Positions 26,706 to 26,776 of a stretch of DNA of 26,776 nt are shown here, one piece after another. Below the pieces are notes generated by a model. The model ran no database searches, had not been told where the DNA came from, and worked only from the letters and a program-made list of their open reading frames with translations. Made by a program: the position numbers and the translations under genes. Where the stretch lies: NCBI GenBank assembly GCA_002403995.1, contig DHIV01000091.1, positions 1 to 26,776 on the forward strand, given 5' to 3'. Numbering within the stretch: position 1 is the first letter of the stretch; each line of letters starts with the position of its first letter. Source of the stretch: Gallionella sp. UBA4737 (lineage in GTDB: Bacteria > Pseudomonadota > Gammaproteobacteria > Burkholderiales > Gallionellaceae).

Positions 26706-26776
26706 GGGGGGTGCCCGGCAGCAAGCGACTTTCTTTTGCTTCGCCAAAATAAAGTAGCCAAAGAAAAGACGACCCC
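26706..26776. repeat. Dispersed CTTTCTTTTGCTTCGCC repeat, cut by the window edge
   Basis: ACTTTCTTTTG (26728-26738) pairs with CAAAATAAAGT (26745-26755) at 10 of 11 positions. Pieces GGGTGCCCGGCAGCAAGCG to the left and AAAGAAAAGACGACCCC to the right belong to the same known type of betaproteobacterial repeat (recalled, not searched). It probably continues past the window end. No gene is seen between 26555 and 26776. Confidence 0.6.

Noticed and set aside
26561..26752. Small open frame after rlpA
   Set aside because: It is made of translated dispersed palindromes and has no start signal.

Overview
The window is a dense, mostly housekeeping stretch of a Gram-negative, moderately high-GC chromosome. 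Gene content and order (gltBD-hemE-priA; argS-SPOR-dsbA; gatCAB divergent from mreBCD-mrdA-rodA-rlpA) point to a betaproteobacterium. The small cytochrome-type and NrfJ-like proteins suggest a Gallionellaceae/Nitrosomonadales-like lithotroph; this placement is inference from synteny and recalled family resemblance, not a search result.

Layout. 1-3053: the 3' end of gltB overlapping gltD (NADPH glutamate synthase). 3171-6690: hemE (haem synthesis) and priA (replication restart), separated by a REP-like inverted pair and a bidirectional terminator. 6797-10985: a less standard block with a membrane mono-haem c-type protein of unknown role, a stand-alone Rossmann domain, a D-2-hydroxyglutarate dehydrogenase-like flavoprotein, a NYN nuclease with a C-terminal OST-HTH domain, and a small BamE-fold lipoprotein. 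11162-14145: argS, an FtsN-like SPOR protein and dsbA. 14146-16423: a hairpin-rich non-coding stretch, an SDR oxidoreductase, an NrfJ-like secreted protein and a beta-class GST. 16494-19805 (minus strand): gatC-gatA-gatB, encoding the tRNA amidotransferase. 19901-26554: mreB-mreC-mreD-mrdA-rodA-rlpA, the rod-shape and cell-wall elongation operon. 26555-26776: three dispersed-repeat-type palindromes.

No CRISPR array, tRNA, rRNA, transposase, integrase or phage gene was seen. The most unusual signal is a set of small palindromic repeats. One hairpin family (core ACTAAGC-stem-loop-AAGTSGNTGGTTRT) sits in frame inside priA, forming an interdomain linker. It recurs as a tandem array up to the start codon of the SDR gene, whose first codons also match the repeat arm. 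A second module (CCCCCTGCAAGGGG) is shared by the priA insert and the gltD-hemE spacer. No complete new defence or metabolic system is evident. The best candidates for undescribed biology are the repeat family, the cytochrome/Rossmann/flavoprotein cluster and the mreB-mreC palindrome.
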